Below, in pieces: positions 36,632-44,712 of a DNA stretch of 64,000 bases. Each line of letters starts with the position of its first letter. The first letter of the stretch is position 1. The translations under genes and the position numbers were made by a program. The notes under the pieces were generated by a model. It saw nothing but the letters and a program-made list of their open reading frames with translations, had not been told where the DNA came from and ran no database searches. This DNA is from JACOTK01 sp963743945 (GTDB lineage Bacteria; Actinomycetota; Acidimicrobiia; Acidimicrobiales; CADCSY01). The stretch is from NCBI GenBank assembly GCA_963743945.1, contig CAVURO010000010.1, forward strand, positions 62,001-126,000, in the 5' to 3' direction.

Positions 36632-39217
36632 CGATCGAGACCGATCGGGGCCTCTCGGCTGCGGAAGCAGCGCGACGGTTGGTCGCCAACGGCGCCAACG
36701 AGCTGATCGGCCGGCCCCGACCAGGCGCTCGACAGCTCCTGGTCCGTCAACTGGCCAACACGATGACGGTCCTGCTCGCCGTTGCCGCAGCAGTGACCCT
36801 GTCGCTCGGCCACTACACCGACGCCATGGTCATCGCCCTCATCGTGGTCCTGACCGCCGTCCTGGGCTTCATCCAGGAATACCGATCGGATCAGGCAATC
36901 GCTGCCCTCGAGCAGCTCAGCTCCCCGAATGCTCGCGTGGTCCGCGACGGCCGGATCTGTGAAGTGCCGTCAGTCGAGCTGGTCGTCGGTGATCTGGTCG
37001 ACGTCGGCGCGGGCGACGTCGTTCCCGCCGACCTGCGCCTCGTCGACGCCCACGCCCTTCGGGTCAACGAGGCAGCGTTGACCGGCGAGTCCGAAGCCGT
37101 TCCCAAGCTGCCCGACGAACTTGTCCTCAGGGGAACGGCGATCACCTTCGGACGAGCCACCGGCACCGTCGTGGCCACCGGCATGCGAACCGAGTTGGGC
37201 AGGATTGCCTCCCTGCTCCAGGGCGGAGGTACTCGCCCGACGCCGCTTCAGAACCGCCTCGGCACCCTCGGACGCCAACTTGCATCGGTCTCGCTCGTCA
37301 TCTGCGCGGTGGTCTTCGCCGTGGGCATGGCCGTGGGCGAGCCGGCGTCGAGCATGTTCCTGATTTCGGTCAGCCTTGCCGTAGCGGCCATCCCCGAGGG
37401 GCTGCCGGCGGTGGTGACCGTTGCCCTGGCGCTCGGGGCACGGCGTATGGCCGATCGTCGTGCCCTCATCCGCCGACTTCCGGCCGTCGAGACGCTCGGC
37501 TCCGTCAACATCATCTGCACGGACAAGACCGGCACCTTGACTCAGAACCGAATGATGGTCGAACGGGTCTGGACACCGCAGGGACTCGTGGGCGTCACGG
37601 GTGTCGGCTACGACCCTGAGGGTGCTCTCGAATGCATCGAGGGCTCGGCTCGCGCAGGCGCCACTCCTGTCGCTCGCCCGCGTGGCCGCTGCATGCAACG
37701 ACGCCACGCTTCACCCTCCTCGTTCGGAGGGAGACGAGTGGACCGTCATCGGCGACCCGACGGAGGCAGCGCTGCTGACCTTCGCCGACAAGGTCGGTGT
37801 CGATCGTGAAGACCTGCTCCGTCGTCATCCGCGTCGTGGCGAGATCCCGTTCGATCCGACCCGTCGTCGCATGACGACCGCGCACGCCGATGGGGACGGC
37901 ATCTGGATCGCCGTGAAGGGGGCTCTGAGCGATGTCATCCCTCTCCTGGGTCCCGAGGGGTCCGAGGAGGTCCCCGCTGCCCTCGCCGCATCCTCCGGGC
38001 TTGCCGACCAGGGCTTTCGGGTTCTCGCCTTTGCCGAGCGTCGCGTCGAGGGACCGGTCGCCTCTCTCGAAGACCACGAGAGGAACCTGCGCCTGCTCGG
38101 CCTCGTGGGCATGACCGACCCTCCGCGTCCGGAGGTCGCCGACGCCATCGCACGATGTCGACGAGCGGGGATCACGCCGATCATGATCACCGGCGACCAC
38201 GCCCGCACTGCTCTCGCCATCGCCCATCGCCTCGGTCTGATCGACAACCCCGGTGATGAGGTGCTTACGGGCGTTGAGCTCGACACGTTGGACGACGCTG
38301 CTCTCGTCGATCGGGTCGAGCACGTCCGGGTCTACGCCCGCACGAACCCCGAGCAGAAGGTCCGCATCGTGCAGGCATGGCAGACACGGGGAGCGGTCGT
38401 GGCGATGACCGGTGACGGCGTCAACGATGCACCGGCTCTCGAGCTGGCCGACATCGGCGTCGCGATGGGCATCACCGGAACCGAGGTCAGCAAGGAGGCT
38501 GCGGACATCATCCTCGCCGACGACAACTTCGCGACCATCGTCGCCGCCGTCGAGGAGGGACGCCGCATCTACGACAACATCCGTCGCTTCGTCCGCTACC
38601 TTCTCACGACGAACTCCGGTGAGATCTGGGTCATGCTCCTGGCCCCGGTGTTCGGCCTTCCGTTTCCCCTCACGGCGATCCAGATCCTGTGGATCAACCT
38701 CGTGACCGACGGCCTGCCCGCCATGGCGCTCGGGCTCGAGCCGGTGGCGCCCGACACGATGCAACGGCCCCCGCGCCCGCCCCGGGAGTCGATCCTCTCC
38801 GGCGGCCTCTGGCAACGGGCTCTCGTCATCGGCCTGGTCATGGCGGTGGTCACGATTCCGCTCCAGGGCCTTGCCCGATCTGCCGGCCGGCCTTGGGCCA
38901 CGATGGTCTTCACCACGATCGTGTTTCTCCAACTCGGCAACGCCCTCGCCATGAGGTCGGAACGCCGCAGCGCGTTCAGGATCAGCCTGCGATCCAACCC
39001 CACGCTCGTCGGGGCAGTGCTCATGGGTGCGATAGGTCAGCTCGTCATCATCTACGTGCCGGCGTTCCATGACATCCTGGACACCAGATCCCTCGATGGC
39101 ATCGAACTCGGGGTGGTCGTACTGCTGTCGACCGCCGGTTTCATCGCCGTGGAGCTCGACAAGTGGCGATTGAGGGCGAAGTCCCCGCGAGTGCCTGGCG
39201 GGGCCTACCGACCGTGA
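36628..39217 (+). pseudogene. second P-type cation ATPase, frameshifted
   Basis: Two overlapping frames together give one complete P2-type ATPase of about 862 residues. Frame one (36628-37809) has ALTGESEAVP, AAIPEGLPAVVTVALALG and the phosphorylation site IICTDKTGTLTQNRMM (Asp299), and is in frame until about GVGYDPEGAL. Frame two (37601-39217) resumes with PLLSLARVAAACNDATL, IGDPTEAALLTFADK, the KGA nucleotide motif, MTGDGVNDAPALELADIGVAMGITGTEVSKEAADIIL and the C-terminal helices. One extra base (or two missing) between about 37620 and 37665 explains the break. All other positions look conserved, so this is either very recent decay or a sequencing indel. PEGLP and GVAMGITGTEVSKEAAD resemble SERCA/PMR-type Ca2+ pumps. 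GTG start coupled to the Usp gene. Confidence 0.88.
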
Positions 39218-39369
39218 TCCGTGCAGGCTGTTGACCCGGCATGCCAGGTGCACGCGATTGGCTCGCCACCCGGGAAAGGGCCGTCGACGAGGCCTCGAGC
39301 GAGCTTTCCGAATCCGCCTTCCCGACTATGGTTCTCCGCATCGAGCTCCACACGATCAGGAGAGTCAAC

Positions 39370-39975
39370 ATGAACCGACACGATCGGCACTCCAACCCAG
39401 GCAGACGGCTGCGCGCCGGCGTCCTCACCGCGGCCCTGGCCGCCGGGGTGGGCATCGGCGCCCCCGCAGTGTCAGCCCGCGTGATGGATTCCGTCGGGAC
39501 ACCGGGCATCGGGCGTCAGAGCAATGACCTCACGGCGGGCGAAGCCAAAAAGATCCGACTGGCCACCCACCGGTTCCGAGCTGTGGACGAGGCACTCGAT
39601 GCCGGTTACGAACCCATGGGCGGCTGCATGGACATGACCGGGGACGGCGCCGTGGGCCAAGTCTACATGAACCATGCCCTCATGGAGGACGGGCGGATCG
39701 ACCCCACCAAACCCGAGATGCTCCTGTACGAGATGCAACACCACGGGGACCTTCGTCTCACCGGCGTCGGCTACCACGCCGTTGACGACGACCAGGACAC
39801 GACCACCGACGATGACCGCCCGTCGCTCATGGGCCACCCCTTCGACGGACCCATGATGGGCCACGAGCCGGGGATGCCGATCCACTACTTCCTGCACGCG
39901 TGGGTGTTCAAGCACAACCCATCGGGCGACCTTGCCGCGGAGAACCCTCGCGTTTCCTGCGACGCTGCCGGTTGA
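39370..39975 (+). CDS. conserved secreted protein of unknown function
   Basis: A 201-residue exported protein. The signal peptide is RRLRAGVLTAALAAGVGIGAPAVSA, probably cut after Ala near residue 36. The mature part has recurring motifs: GYEPMGGCMDMTGDGAVGQVYMNHALMEDGRIDPTKPEMLLYEMQ, then GVGYHAV, LMGHPFDGPMMGHEPGMPIHYFLHAWVFKHNPSGDLAAENPRVSC. The spaced His/Met residues and two cysteines near each end suggest metal binding or a disulphide. I recall similar proteins in many bacteria but know no assigned function. ATG 39370 follows AGGAG. It converges on a cupredoxin and multicopper oxidase operon, so a link to copper or periplasmic redox is possible. Confidence 0.75.
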   Translation: MNRHDRHSNPGRRLRAGVLTAALAAGVGIGAPAVSARVMDSVGTPGIGRQSNDLTAGEAKKIRLATHRFRAVDEALDAGYEPMGGCMDMTGDGAVGQVYMNHALMEDGRIDPTKPEMLLYEMQHHGDLRLTGVGYHAVDDDQDTTTDDDRPSLMGHPFDGPMMGHEPGMPIHYFLHAWVFKHNPSGDLAAENPRVSCDAAG

Positions 39976-40010
39976 CCAGGTCCGACTGCACCAGCAGGTC
40001 CCACTGCACC

Positions 40011-40095
40011 ACCAAGCCTCGTGGTCATTGACGTCTCGTGGTCAATGAGGCCTCGTGGTCAATGAGGCCTCGTGGTCAATGAGGCCTCGTGGTCA
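40011..40095. repeat. 17-bp x 5 tandem repeat starting at the cupredoxin stop codon
   Basis: Read on the minus strand, five 17-base units follow one another from 40095. The first three are TGACCACGAGGCCTCAT; the fourth and fifth diverge at the end. The first triplet is the cupredoxin TGA (40095-40093). The array fills the space to the converging secreted-protein gene. Confidence 0.9.
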
Positions 40096-40569
40096 TTCGA
40101 CCGTGAGCGTGCCCTTCATGCCGGCGGCCTCGTGACCGGGTACGTCACATTTCATGGTGTAGACGCCGGGTTTCAGGGCGCTGAGGTCGAGCTCGGTGGA
40201 CTTGCCGCCATCGAGCATGGGCGAGGCCACCCCGTCCACGCTCAGGTTGTGCATCGTCGTTCCGTCGTTGCGAACCTCTATCGGCGCGCCACCCGATGAC
40301 ACCTTGACATCGCCGGGCGTGATGGCGAACTCGGACAGGCTGATCGTTGACGCTGCTGCCGTCGATCCACCCGAGGCACCCGAGCCGCCCGACGATCGGG
40401 CTTCATCGACCGCCGTCGCCGCGAGGACGACCGCGAAGATCGCTGCCAGGAAAGCGAAGATCGCGACGAACAATCCGCCCATCGCCAGGGTCTCGGTGTT
40501 GAGTCCCTGACGTCGACGGGGGGACGCCTCGACGTCCTGGCCGTCGGATGGGGCTTCAGAGATGGTCAC
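40093..40569 (-). CDS. membrane-anchored cupredoxin (blue copper protein)
   Basis: Small electron carrier tethered outside the cell. Of 158 residues, a cytoplasmic N-terminus of about 28 residues precedes a transmembrane segment (MGGLFVAIFAFLAAIFAVVLAATAV), then a Ser/Gly/Ala linker and a plastocyanin/azurin-like domain. Type 1 copper ligands are the His in TTMHNLSVDG and Cys, His and Met in MKCDVPGHEAAGMKG. It is 48 bases downstream of the multicopper oxidase gene on the same strand and may be its electron partner. GAGGAG precedes the start. Its stop codon begins a 17-bp tandem repeat. Confidence 0.9.
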   Translation of the reverse strand: MTISEAPSDGQDVEASPRRRQGLNTETLAMGGLFVAIFAFLAAIFAVVLAATAVDEARSSGGSGASGGSTAAASTISLSEFAITPGDVKVSSGGAPIEVRNDGTTMHNLSVDGVASPMLDGGKSTELDLSALKPGVYTMKCDVPGHEAAGMKGTLTVE

Positions 40570-40586
40570 AGGGGCTCCTCTACTTG

Positions 40587-40634
40587 CTTGACGATCGGGA
40601 CTACTTGACGATCGGGACTACTTGACGATCAGGA
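40587..40634. repeat. 17-bp tandem repeat spanning the multicopper oxidase stop codon
   Basis: On the minus strand TAGTCCCGATCGTCAAG occurs twice (40620-40604, 40603-40587), beginning exactly with the oxidase stop codon TAG. The last coding bases (CTGATCGTCAAG) are a near copy of the unit. The array separates the oxidase from the cupredoxin gene and ends just before the cupredoxin ribosome binding site. Confidence 0.85.
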
Positions 40635-41721
40635 CGCTGACCATGCCGAACATGCCCTGGGGGCTCTCGGCATGGGAAAGGATGTGGCAGTGGAAGGCCC
40701 ACAGGCCGGGGTTGTCGGCAACGACGATCGCGTCCCACCGCTCACCGGGAGCGACGGTGATCGTGTCGCAGCGGAAGGGCTGTGGCAGTGGGTACCCGTC
40801 TCGCGCGAAGATCTCGAACGTCAGTCCGTGCAGATGGATGGGATGGACCATCTGGCCCTCGTTCATGAAACGGAAGCGCACACGTTCGCCGAGCGCAGCG
40901 GTGTAGGGGGCCGTGGCAGGAAACCCCTTGCCGTTGATGGTGAAGCCACCGAGCGAATCGTTGAGGATGTAGAGGTAGTCCTTGTCGTAGGCGGGCTCGT
41001 CCGCTCGGTTCGCCGGCTCCACGAGCAGCGCACCCAGCATCCCCTTGCCCACCTGCTCGGTCGCATTGTGGTGCGAGTGGTACATGTGACTGCCGAACGG
41101 GCCCGGGGTGAACTCGTAGCTGAAGGAGTCGCCCGGCTGGATCGGGGGTTGCGTGACAAAGGGCACGCCGTCCATCGCGTTGGGCACACGCTGGCCGTGC
41201 CAGTGCACCGCTGTGCTCTGATCGAGCTCGTTCCTCACGTCCACCCGCACCGGTTGGCCCTCCACCACACGAAGGGTGGGTCCGGGCACGATGCCGTTGT
41301 AGGCCATCGCCTTTTCCACCTTGCCGGGCGTGACCTCCCAGTCCACGTTCCGGCAGGTCAGCTCGAAGACGCGCACGCCATCGACCATCTTCCACTCGAG
41401 CTCGGTCGCCCCGACACCCTTGGTGATGGGGGATTCGGCGTTCTTCAGGAAGAGATCGACTCCCTCCTTGTGCATGGCGTCCATGTCGGCGGAGGACTCC
41501 CCGTGGGCGGCCGCCATCCCGGCCCCATCGGAGACGTTGGAGTTCGACGCAGCGGAGTTCGACGCAGCCGAGGCCGAGTCGTCGTCGCGGGGCCACGCTG
41601 CGGCAGCCGTTGCCGCGACCATGGCCGCTCCTCCGACACCTCCCGCGAACAGGCCGAGAAATGCGCGCCTGTCGACACCTCCGCCCTCCTCGCCTTCCTC
41701 GCCTGTCTGTTCGGTCACCAT
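40618..41721 (-). CDS. multicopper oxidase (laccase-like), Tat-exported
   Basis: A 367-residue exported oxidase. The N-terminus has a twin-arginine-like signal (DRRAFLGLFAGGVGGAAMVAATAAAA). All four copper-ligand signatures are present: HWHGQ, HMYHSHHNATE, HPIHLHG and HCHILSHAESPQGMFGM, the last with Cys, His and axial Met for type 1 copper. Two cupredoxin domains after a Ser/Ala-rich spacer fit small laccase-like enzymes. The HLH and HCH motifs indicate a trinuclear centre, so it is not a NirK nitrite reductase. Substrates may be metals, phenols or the neighbouring cupredoxin. AGGA precedes the ATG. DosR-like boxes lie 60-95 bases upstream. Two 15-bp repeats encode NSAASNS near residue 57. 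Confidence 0.9.
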   Translation of the reverse strand: MVTEQTGEEGEEGGGVDRRAFLGLFAGGVGGAAMVAATAAAAWPRDDDSASAASNSAASNSNVSDGAGMAAAHGESSADMDAMHKEGVDLFLKNAESPITKGVGATELEWKMVDGVRVFELTCRNVDWEVTPGKVEKAMAYNGIVPGPTLRVVEGQPVRVDVRNELDQSTAVHWHGQRVPNAMDGVPFVTQPPIQPGDSFSYEFTPGPFGSHMYHSHHNATEQVGKGMLGALLVEPANRADEPAYDKDYLYILNDSLGGFTINGKGFPATAPYTAALGERVRFRFMNEGQMVHPIHLHGLTFEIFARDGYPLPQPFRCDTITVAPGERWDAIVVADNPGLWAFHCHILSHAESPQGMFGMVSVLIVK

Positions 41722-41780
41722 TCATTCCTGCCTTTGCGATGCATGCCCCAAGTCTCGGCCATCCGGGCACGCCGCCCACA

Positions 41781-41816
41781 GGGTCAAAGGTTGTGGCAGA
41801 CCCTGCCTTTGGTCCC
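41781..41816 (-). promoter_or_regulatory. DosR-like box pair upstream of the multicopper oxidase
   Basis: On the minus strand GGGACCAAAGGCAG (41816-41803) keeps the left half of the motif and ACAACCTTTGACCC (41794-41781) keeps the right half. They are 22 bases apart, as at 45892. The nearer one ends 59 bases before the oxidase ATG. As plain sequence, GGGTCAAAGG and CCTTTGGTCCC also form an imperfect inverted repeat across the pair, so another dimeric regulator is possible. Confidence 0.4.
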
Positions 41817-41871
41817 ATGGCACCCCCGGATCCCGGCAAGCGGACAACCGGGCAGATTCCCGCGGTGAGCC

Positions 41872-42339
41872 TTACCGACGGCTGCTGCGATGCGTGTCGG
41901 CCGGAATCGCCATGGTGCCATCGGCGAGCGCTCGGTCATCCGCCGCCACCTGGGCAAGGGTCGAATCCGACAGCACGTCGATCAGCGACTGCTGGGCCGC
42001 CGACCACACCTCGTGCAGCGCGCAGACGTTGGCCCAATGGCACGGCCCGCCCCGGAGCGCACATTCCTGAGCAGCGAGCGCACCCTCCATGGCCTCCACG
42101 ATCGCTCGAATCGTGATCCGCTCGGGATCTCGAGCCAGGGCGTAACCGCCGTTGGGGCCCGAGCGAGAGCTGACCAATCCGGCCCGCTGCAACTCCTGAA
42201 GCACCTGATGGAGAAAGCCCTTGGGAATGTCCATGGCCGCACCGATGTCAGCGGCCTTGGCCGACTCACCGTTCTGATGTGCAAGGAAGAGGCACGAGCG
42301 AATCGCGTAATCGGTACGCCGGGTGGGGACGAGCTTCAC
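41872..42339 (-). CDS. Rrf2-family iron-sulfur regulator (NsrR/IscR-like)
   Basis: A 155-residue winged-helix regulator. VPTRRTDYAIRSCLFLA and ADIGAAMDIPKGFLHQVLQELQRAGLVSSRSGPNGGYALARDPERITIRAIVEAMEG form the standard Rrf2 DNA-binding domain and wing. Three cysteines (93, 100, 106) in ECALRGGPCHWANVCALHEVW are the cluster ligands, as in NO-sensing NsrR or IscR; the exact spacing fits neither perfectly. The GTG at 42339 starts two bases after the desaturase stop, so it is the last gene of the diiron-ferredoxin-desaturase operon and may control it in response to NO or Fe-S status. Confidence 0.88.
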   Translation of the reverse strand: MKLVPTRRTDYAIRSCLFLAHQNGESAKAADIGAAMDIPKGFLHQVLQELQRAGLVSSRSGPNGGYALARDPERITIRAIVEAMEGALAAQECALRGGPCHWANVCALHEVWSAAQQSLIDVLSDSTLAQVAADDRALADGTMAIPADTHRSSRR

Positions 42340-42341
42340 CT

Positions 42342-43514
42342 TCAGGAGGATAGTGCAGTGGTACGCGGCACAATCGACTTTCCCCCGCTTCGCACAAGAT
42401 CGATGTCGCTCGCGGCCTCGCCGAATCGGTGCCACGTCTTGGTCTCGAAGTCGAAGAGCTGACACGACCGAAAGATCCAACGGATCGCCGACCAGGAGAA
42501 CCGGTATTCGTGCAGATAGGGACCCCAGTCGGCCTTGATGGCCTCGTACGCCGGGGCCAGATGATAGAACGGCACCCGCGTGTCCACATGGTGGGGAACG
42601 TGAACCAGGATTCGATGGGTGAGCAGCTCGGTCACCTTCGAGCAACGCACAACCGTTGAGCAGAACAGCCGGCCGATCGTCGCGCTCCATTCATCCCTCA
42701 CGTCGAAGAAGGGCACCGCCGGGTGCGTGTGGTGGATGTAGACAAAGAACGCGATCACGTAGGTGAAGACCAGGAAGGGCACGATCACCGCGGCGATGAC
42801 GCCGATGAGTCCACCCGCCATGGTCCAGGCCGCGTACGACAGCGATAACGCAAACGCCAGGGTTCCCAGCTTGGACAACGTGAATCCCAGGCGATGGCCC
42901 TTGAAACGGGGCTTGAATCGAACCATCCCCGTCCACCACACCCGCAGGAGATAGTGCAACCCACAGGTGAGGAGGCTGCGCTCCCGGCGATAGACGAATT
43001 GGGCCCACGAGCTCTTGGACTCGTATTCGCCCGGGGTGAGGGGCCGCCAGATCCAGTCGATCGGACTGAAGCTGGTGAACCCGTGATGCACCTTGTTGTG
43101 ACCGTACGACCAAAGTCGATACATGTTCATCGAAGGCAGCATCAGCAATGTTCCGAGCACCTCGGACCCGAGCCTGCTGCGAAACAGCGCGCCATGCGCT
43201 GCGTCGTGCGCCCACACGAACATGACGGCAACCGCGCCGCCGGCAAGAACGCCCGCAAGAAGTTGGGCAATGGGATGTCGGCCGGCGAACACCAGGGAGA
43301 TCGCTGCGACATACAGAGCCAGGTCGAGGACAAACCAACCGAGTGCCTTGGCCGTGGAACGCCGATAGCAGGAATCCGGAATCGACTCCCGTACGACTCC
43401 GAGCTTGACGCGACGCAAGGTCAGGTAGTCGATCGATGCCGCGCCCATACCCACTGCATCGACCTGAACAGCGGCGGGCGACCCCGCCTTCATGTGAGCC
43501 ACGTTGGATGACAC
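42342..43514 (-). CDS. fatty acid desaturase, membrane diiron type
   Basis: Integral membrane desaturase/hydroxylase of 390 residues. The three histidine boxes are HDAAHG, GHNKVHHG and HVPHHVD, with HHTHP before the third. Paired hydrophobic segments flank them (LDLALYVAAISLVFAG, LLAGVLAGGAVAVMFVW; GLIGVIAAVIVPFLVFTYVIAFFVY). It would introduce a double bond or hydroxyl group into an acyl chain using O2 and electrons from a ferredoxin. A two-cluster ferredoxin is encoded five bases upstream. The start is GTG 43514 with a poor ribosome site; ATG at 43493 is an alternative. It lies in an operon under DosR-like boxes. Confidence 0.9.
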   Translation of the reverse strand: MSSNVAHMKAGSPAAVQVDAVGMGAASIDYLTLRRVKLGVVRESIPDSCYRRSTAKALGWFVLDLALYVAAISLVFAGRHPIAQLLAGVLAGGAVAVMFVWAHDAAHGALFRSRLGSEVLGTLLMLPSMNMYRLWSYGHNKVHHGFTSFSPIDWIWRPLTPGEYESKSSWAQFVYRRERSLLTCGLHYLLRVWWTGMVRFKPRFKGHRLGFTLSKLGTLAFALSLSYAAWTMAGGLIGVIAAVIVPFLVFTYVIAFFVYIHHTHPAVPFFDVRDEWSATIGRLFCSTVVRCSKVTELLTHRILVHVPHHVDTRVPFYHLAPAYEAIKADWGPYLHEYRFSWSAIRWIFRSCQLFDFETKTWHRFGEAASDIDLVRSGGKSIVPRTTALSS

Positions 43515-43519
43515 GGGCT

Positions 43520-43945
43520 CTACGGACAGAGCTCGGGCTTCAACGAGACCGCCACCGGCGTGGTCTCGGCGAGGTGATGCTCCTTGGGGCAGGCCACCTT
43601 CATGTGCAGATCACACCGCGAGCAAACCCAGCTCTCGCTTCCCCGCTGCTGCCACATCGTGTCCCCGCAGGAAGGACAGCGCCGCTGCCAGATGGCGCAG
43701 TCGAAATCGGCCAATCGCTTCGAGCCGAGCGGGCATCCCTTGGCGTGGCAGACCGGCCATGCCGGGTCGGGCTCGATGCATGCCACCGGACACTTGGGAA
43801 CGCACAAGCCGCAGTCATCACAGGTATAGGGGTCGATGGCAAAGATTCCGAGGAAGCTGTCCGTCTTCGCCAAGGCGCCGGTGGGACAGGCGTACTCGCA
43901 ACCACCACAACCAATGCACACATCGGCAACCACTCGGAAACTCAC
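43520..43945 (-). CDS. 2x[4Fe-4S] ferredoxin with C-terminal zinc-ribbon-like region
   Basis: A 141-residue electron carrier. The first 65 residues carry two cluster motifs, CIGCGGCEYACP and CDDCGLCVPKCP, as in clostridial-type ferredoxins. The rest is unusual: it has CHAKGC, then CPSCG and CSRC pairs (RCPSCGDTMWQQRGSESWVCSRCDLH) typical of a rubredoxin or zinc ribbon, and further cysteines. Within the operon it could feed the desaturase and the diiron protein. FdxA (Rv2007c) is a DosR-regulon ferredoxin in mycobacteria, though this one differs in its extension. Confidence 0.88.
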   Translation of the reverse strand: MSFRVVADVCIGCGGCEYACPTGALAKTDSFLGIFAIDPYTCDDCGLCVPKCPVACIEPDPAWPVCHAKGCPLGSKRLADFDCAIWQRRCPSCGDTMWQQRGSESWVCSRCDLHMKVACPKEHHLAETTPVAVSLKPELCP

Positions 43946-44011
43946 GGACGTTCCTTCCTCGGAATCAATGCCATGGCGGGTTCAGCCATCGGGACCTGGA
44001 GCGCAGTCGCC

Positions 44012-44230
44012 CTAGACGGGTGCGACCACCCTGGGGGAGCTGTCCATCGGGTGGAACTCGGGTAGCCCGGTGAGACACTCCGCACAGGCGAACTCCGGAG
44101 CGGCAACACCCTTGCTGGTGTAGCGCTTCGCATACCCCTCGCCGTCCCACTCCCACCAGCCGTAAGGTGCGTCGACCACGCGCCTGAGCTCGGTGCCACA
44201 GGTCGGGCAGTGCAAAGTCGGTGCGCTCAT
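44012..44230 (-). CDS. small zinc-ribbon protein
   Basis: A 72-residue protein with CPTCG near the N-terminus and CAEC near residue 49, the four ligands of a zinc ribbon or rubredoxin-like iron site. Between them is an aromatic block GWWEWDGEGYAKRY. Family not recognised. The ATG at 44230 overlaps the stop of the SCP2-like gene (ATGA), so it is translated with the operon. It may carry electrons or act as a metal-binding accessory of the diiron protein (inference). Confidence 0.72.
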   Translation of the reverse strand: MSAPTLHCPTCGTELRRVVDAPYGWWEWDGEGYAKRYTSKGVAAPEFACAECLTGLPEFHPMDSSPRVVAPV

Positions 44231-44712
44231 GATCCTTCTCCTTGTCGTGCCGTGGCGAGTGCTGCGGCTCCGTCGAAGACGCTCTGCAGCGTCTGGTTGT
44301 ACCGAAAGAACAGGTCGACGCCCATTGCATCGTGACCCTTCACGGCGATCCGGTCGGCCAAGAGGACCAACGAGCTGAGCGTCTGCTCACCGGTGGCCAT
44401 GCCGTTTTCCGCGATGTCGTCGAACACGGCCTGCCAGTGGTCGAGATCACCGACGAGCCAGCAGTCGAGGTGCTGATTGCCCCCCGGCTCGAAGAGCGTC
44501 ACCCCGTCGCAGCCGTACGCCCGAAGTTCCAGGGCCACGGCGAACGGCGCACGACCGTCCCGACGCATGACCACGCCGACGTCCATGTCGCACCAGCCAA
44601 GGCCTTGATAGACCTCGGGATGGGCGTTCATCTCCTTGGCCAACGACTCGAAGAGCTCGATGCTGTCGACGGGGACAGCCAATGCCGCAGATGGGCTGGG
44701 TGATCCGGCCAT
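44227..44712 (-). CDS. SCP2-like small protein in diiron operon
   Basis: The 161-residue product has a C-terminal half (CWLVGDLDHWQAVFDDIAENGMATGEQTLSSLVLLADRIAVKGHDAMGVDLFFRYNQTLQSVFDGAA) that resembles the SCP2 sterol-carrier lipid-binding fold. The N-terminal half (MNAHPEVYQGLGWCDMDVGVVMRR) is unassigned. SCP2-like proteins bind acyl chains or sterols in a hydrophobic tunnel, which would suit delivery of a lipid to the diiron enzyme or desaturase in this operon. The assignment is tentative and rests on pattern only. Its start shares one base with the upstream stop (TGATG). Confidence 0.6.
   Translation of the reverse strand: MAGSPSPSAALAVPVDSIELFESLAKEMNAHPEVYQGLGWCDMDVGVVMRRDGRAPFAVALELRAYGCDGVTLFEPGGNQHLDCWLVGDLDHWQAVFDDIAENGMATGEQTLSSLVLLADRIAVKGHDAMGVDLFFRYNQTLQSVFDGAAALATARQGEGS

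Noticed and set aside
40618..41721. Copper nitrite reductase (NirK) for the two-domain cupredoxin protein
   Set aside because: HWH, HSH, HLH and HCH motifs indicate a trinuclear copper centre of a multicopper oxidase rather than the NirK type 2 site.
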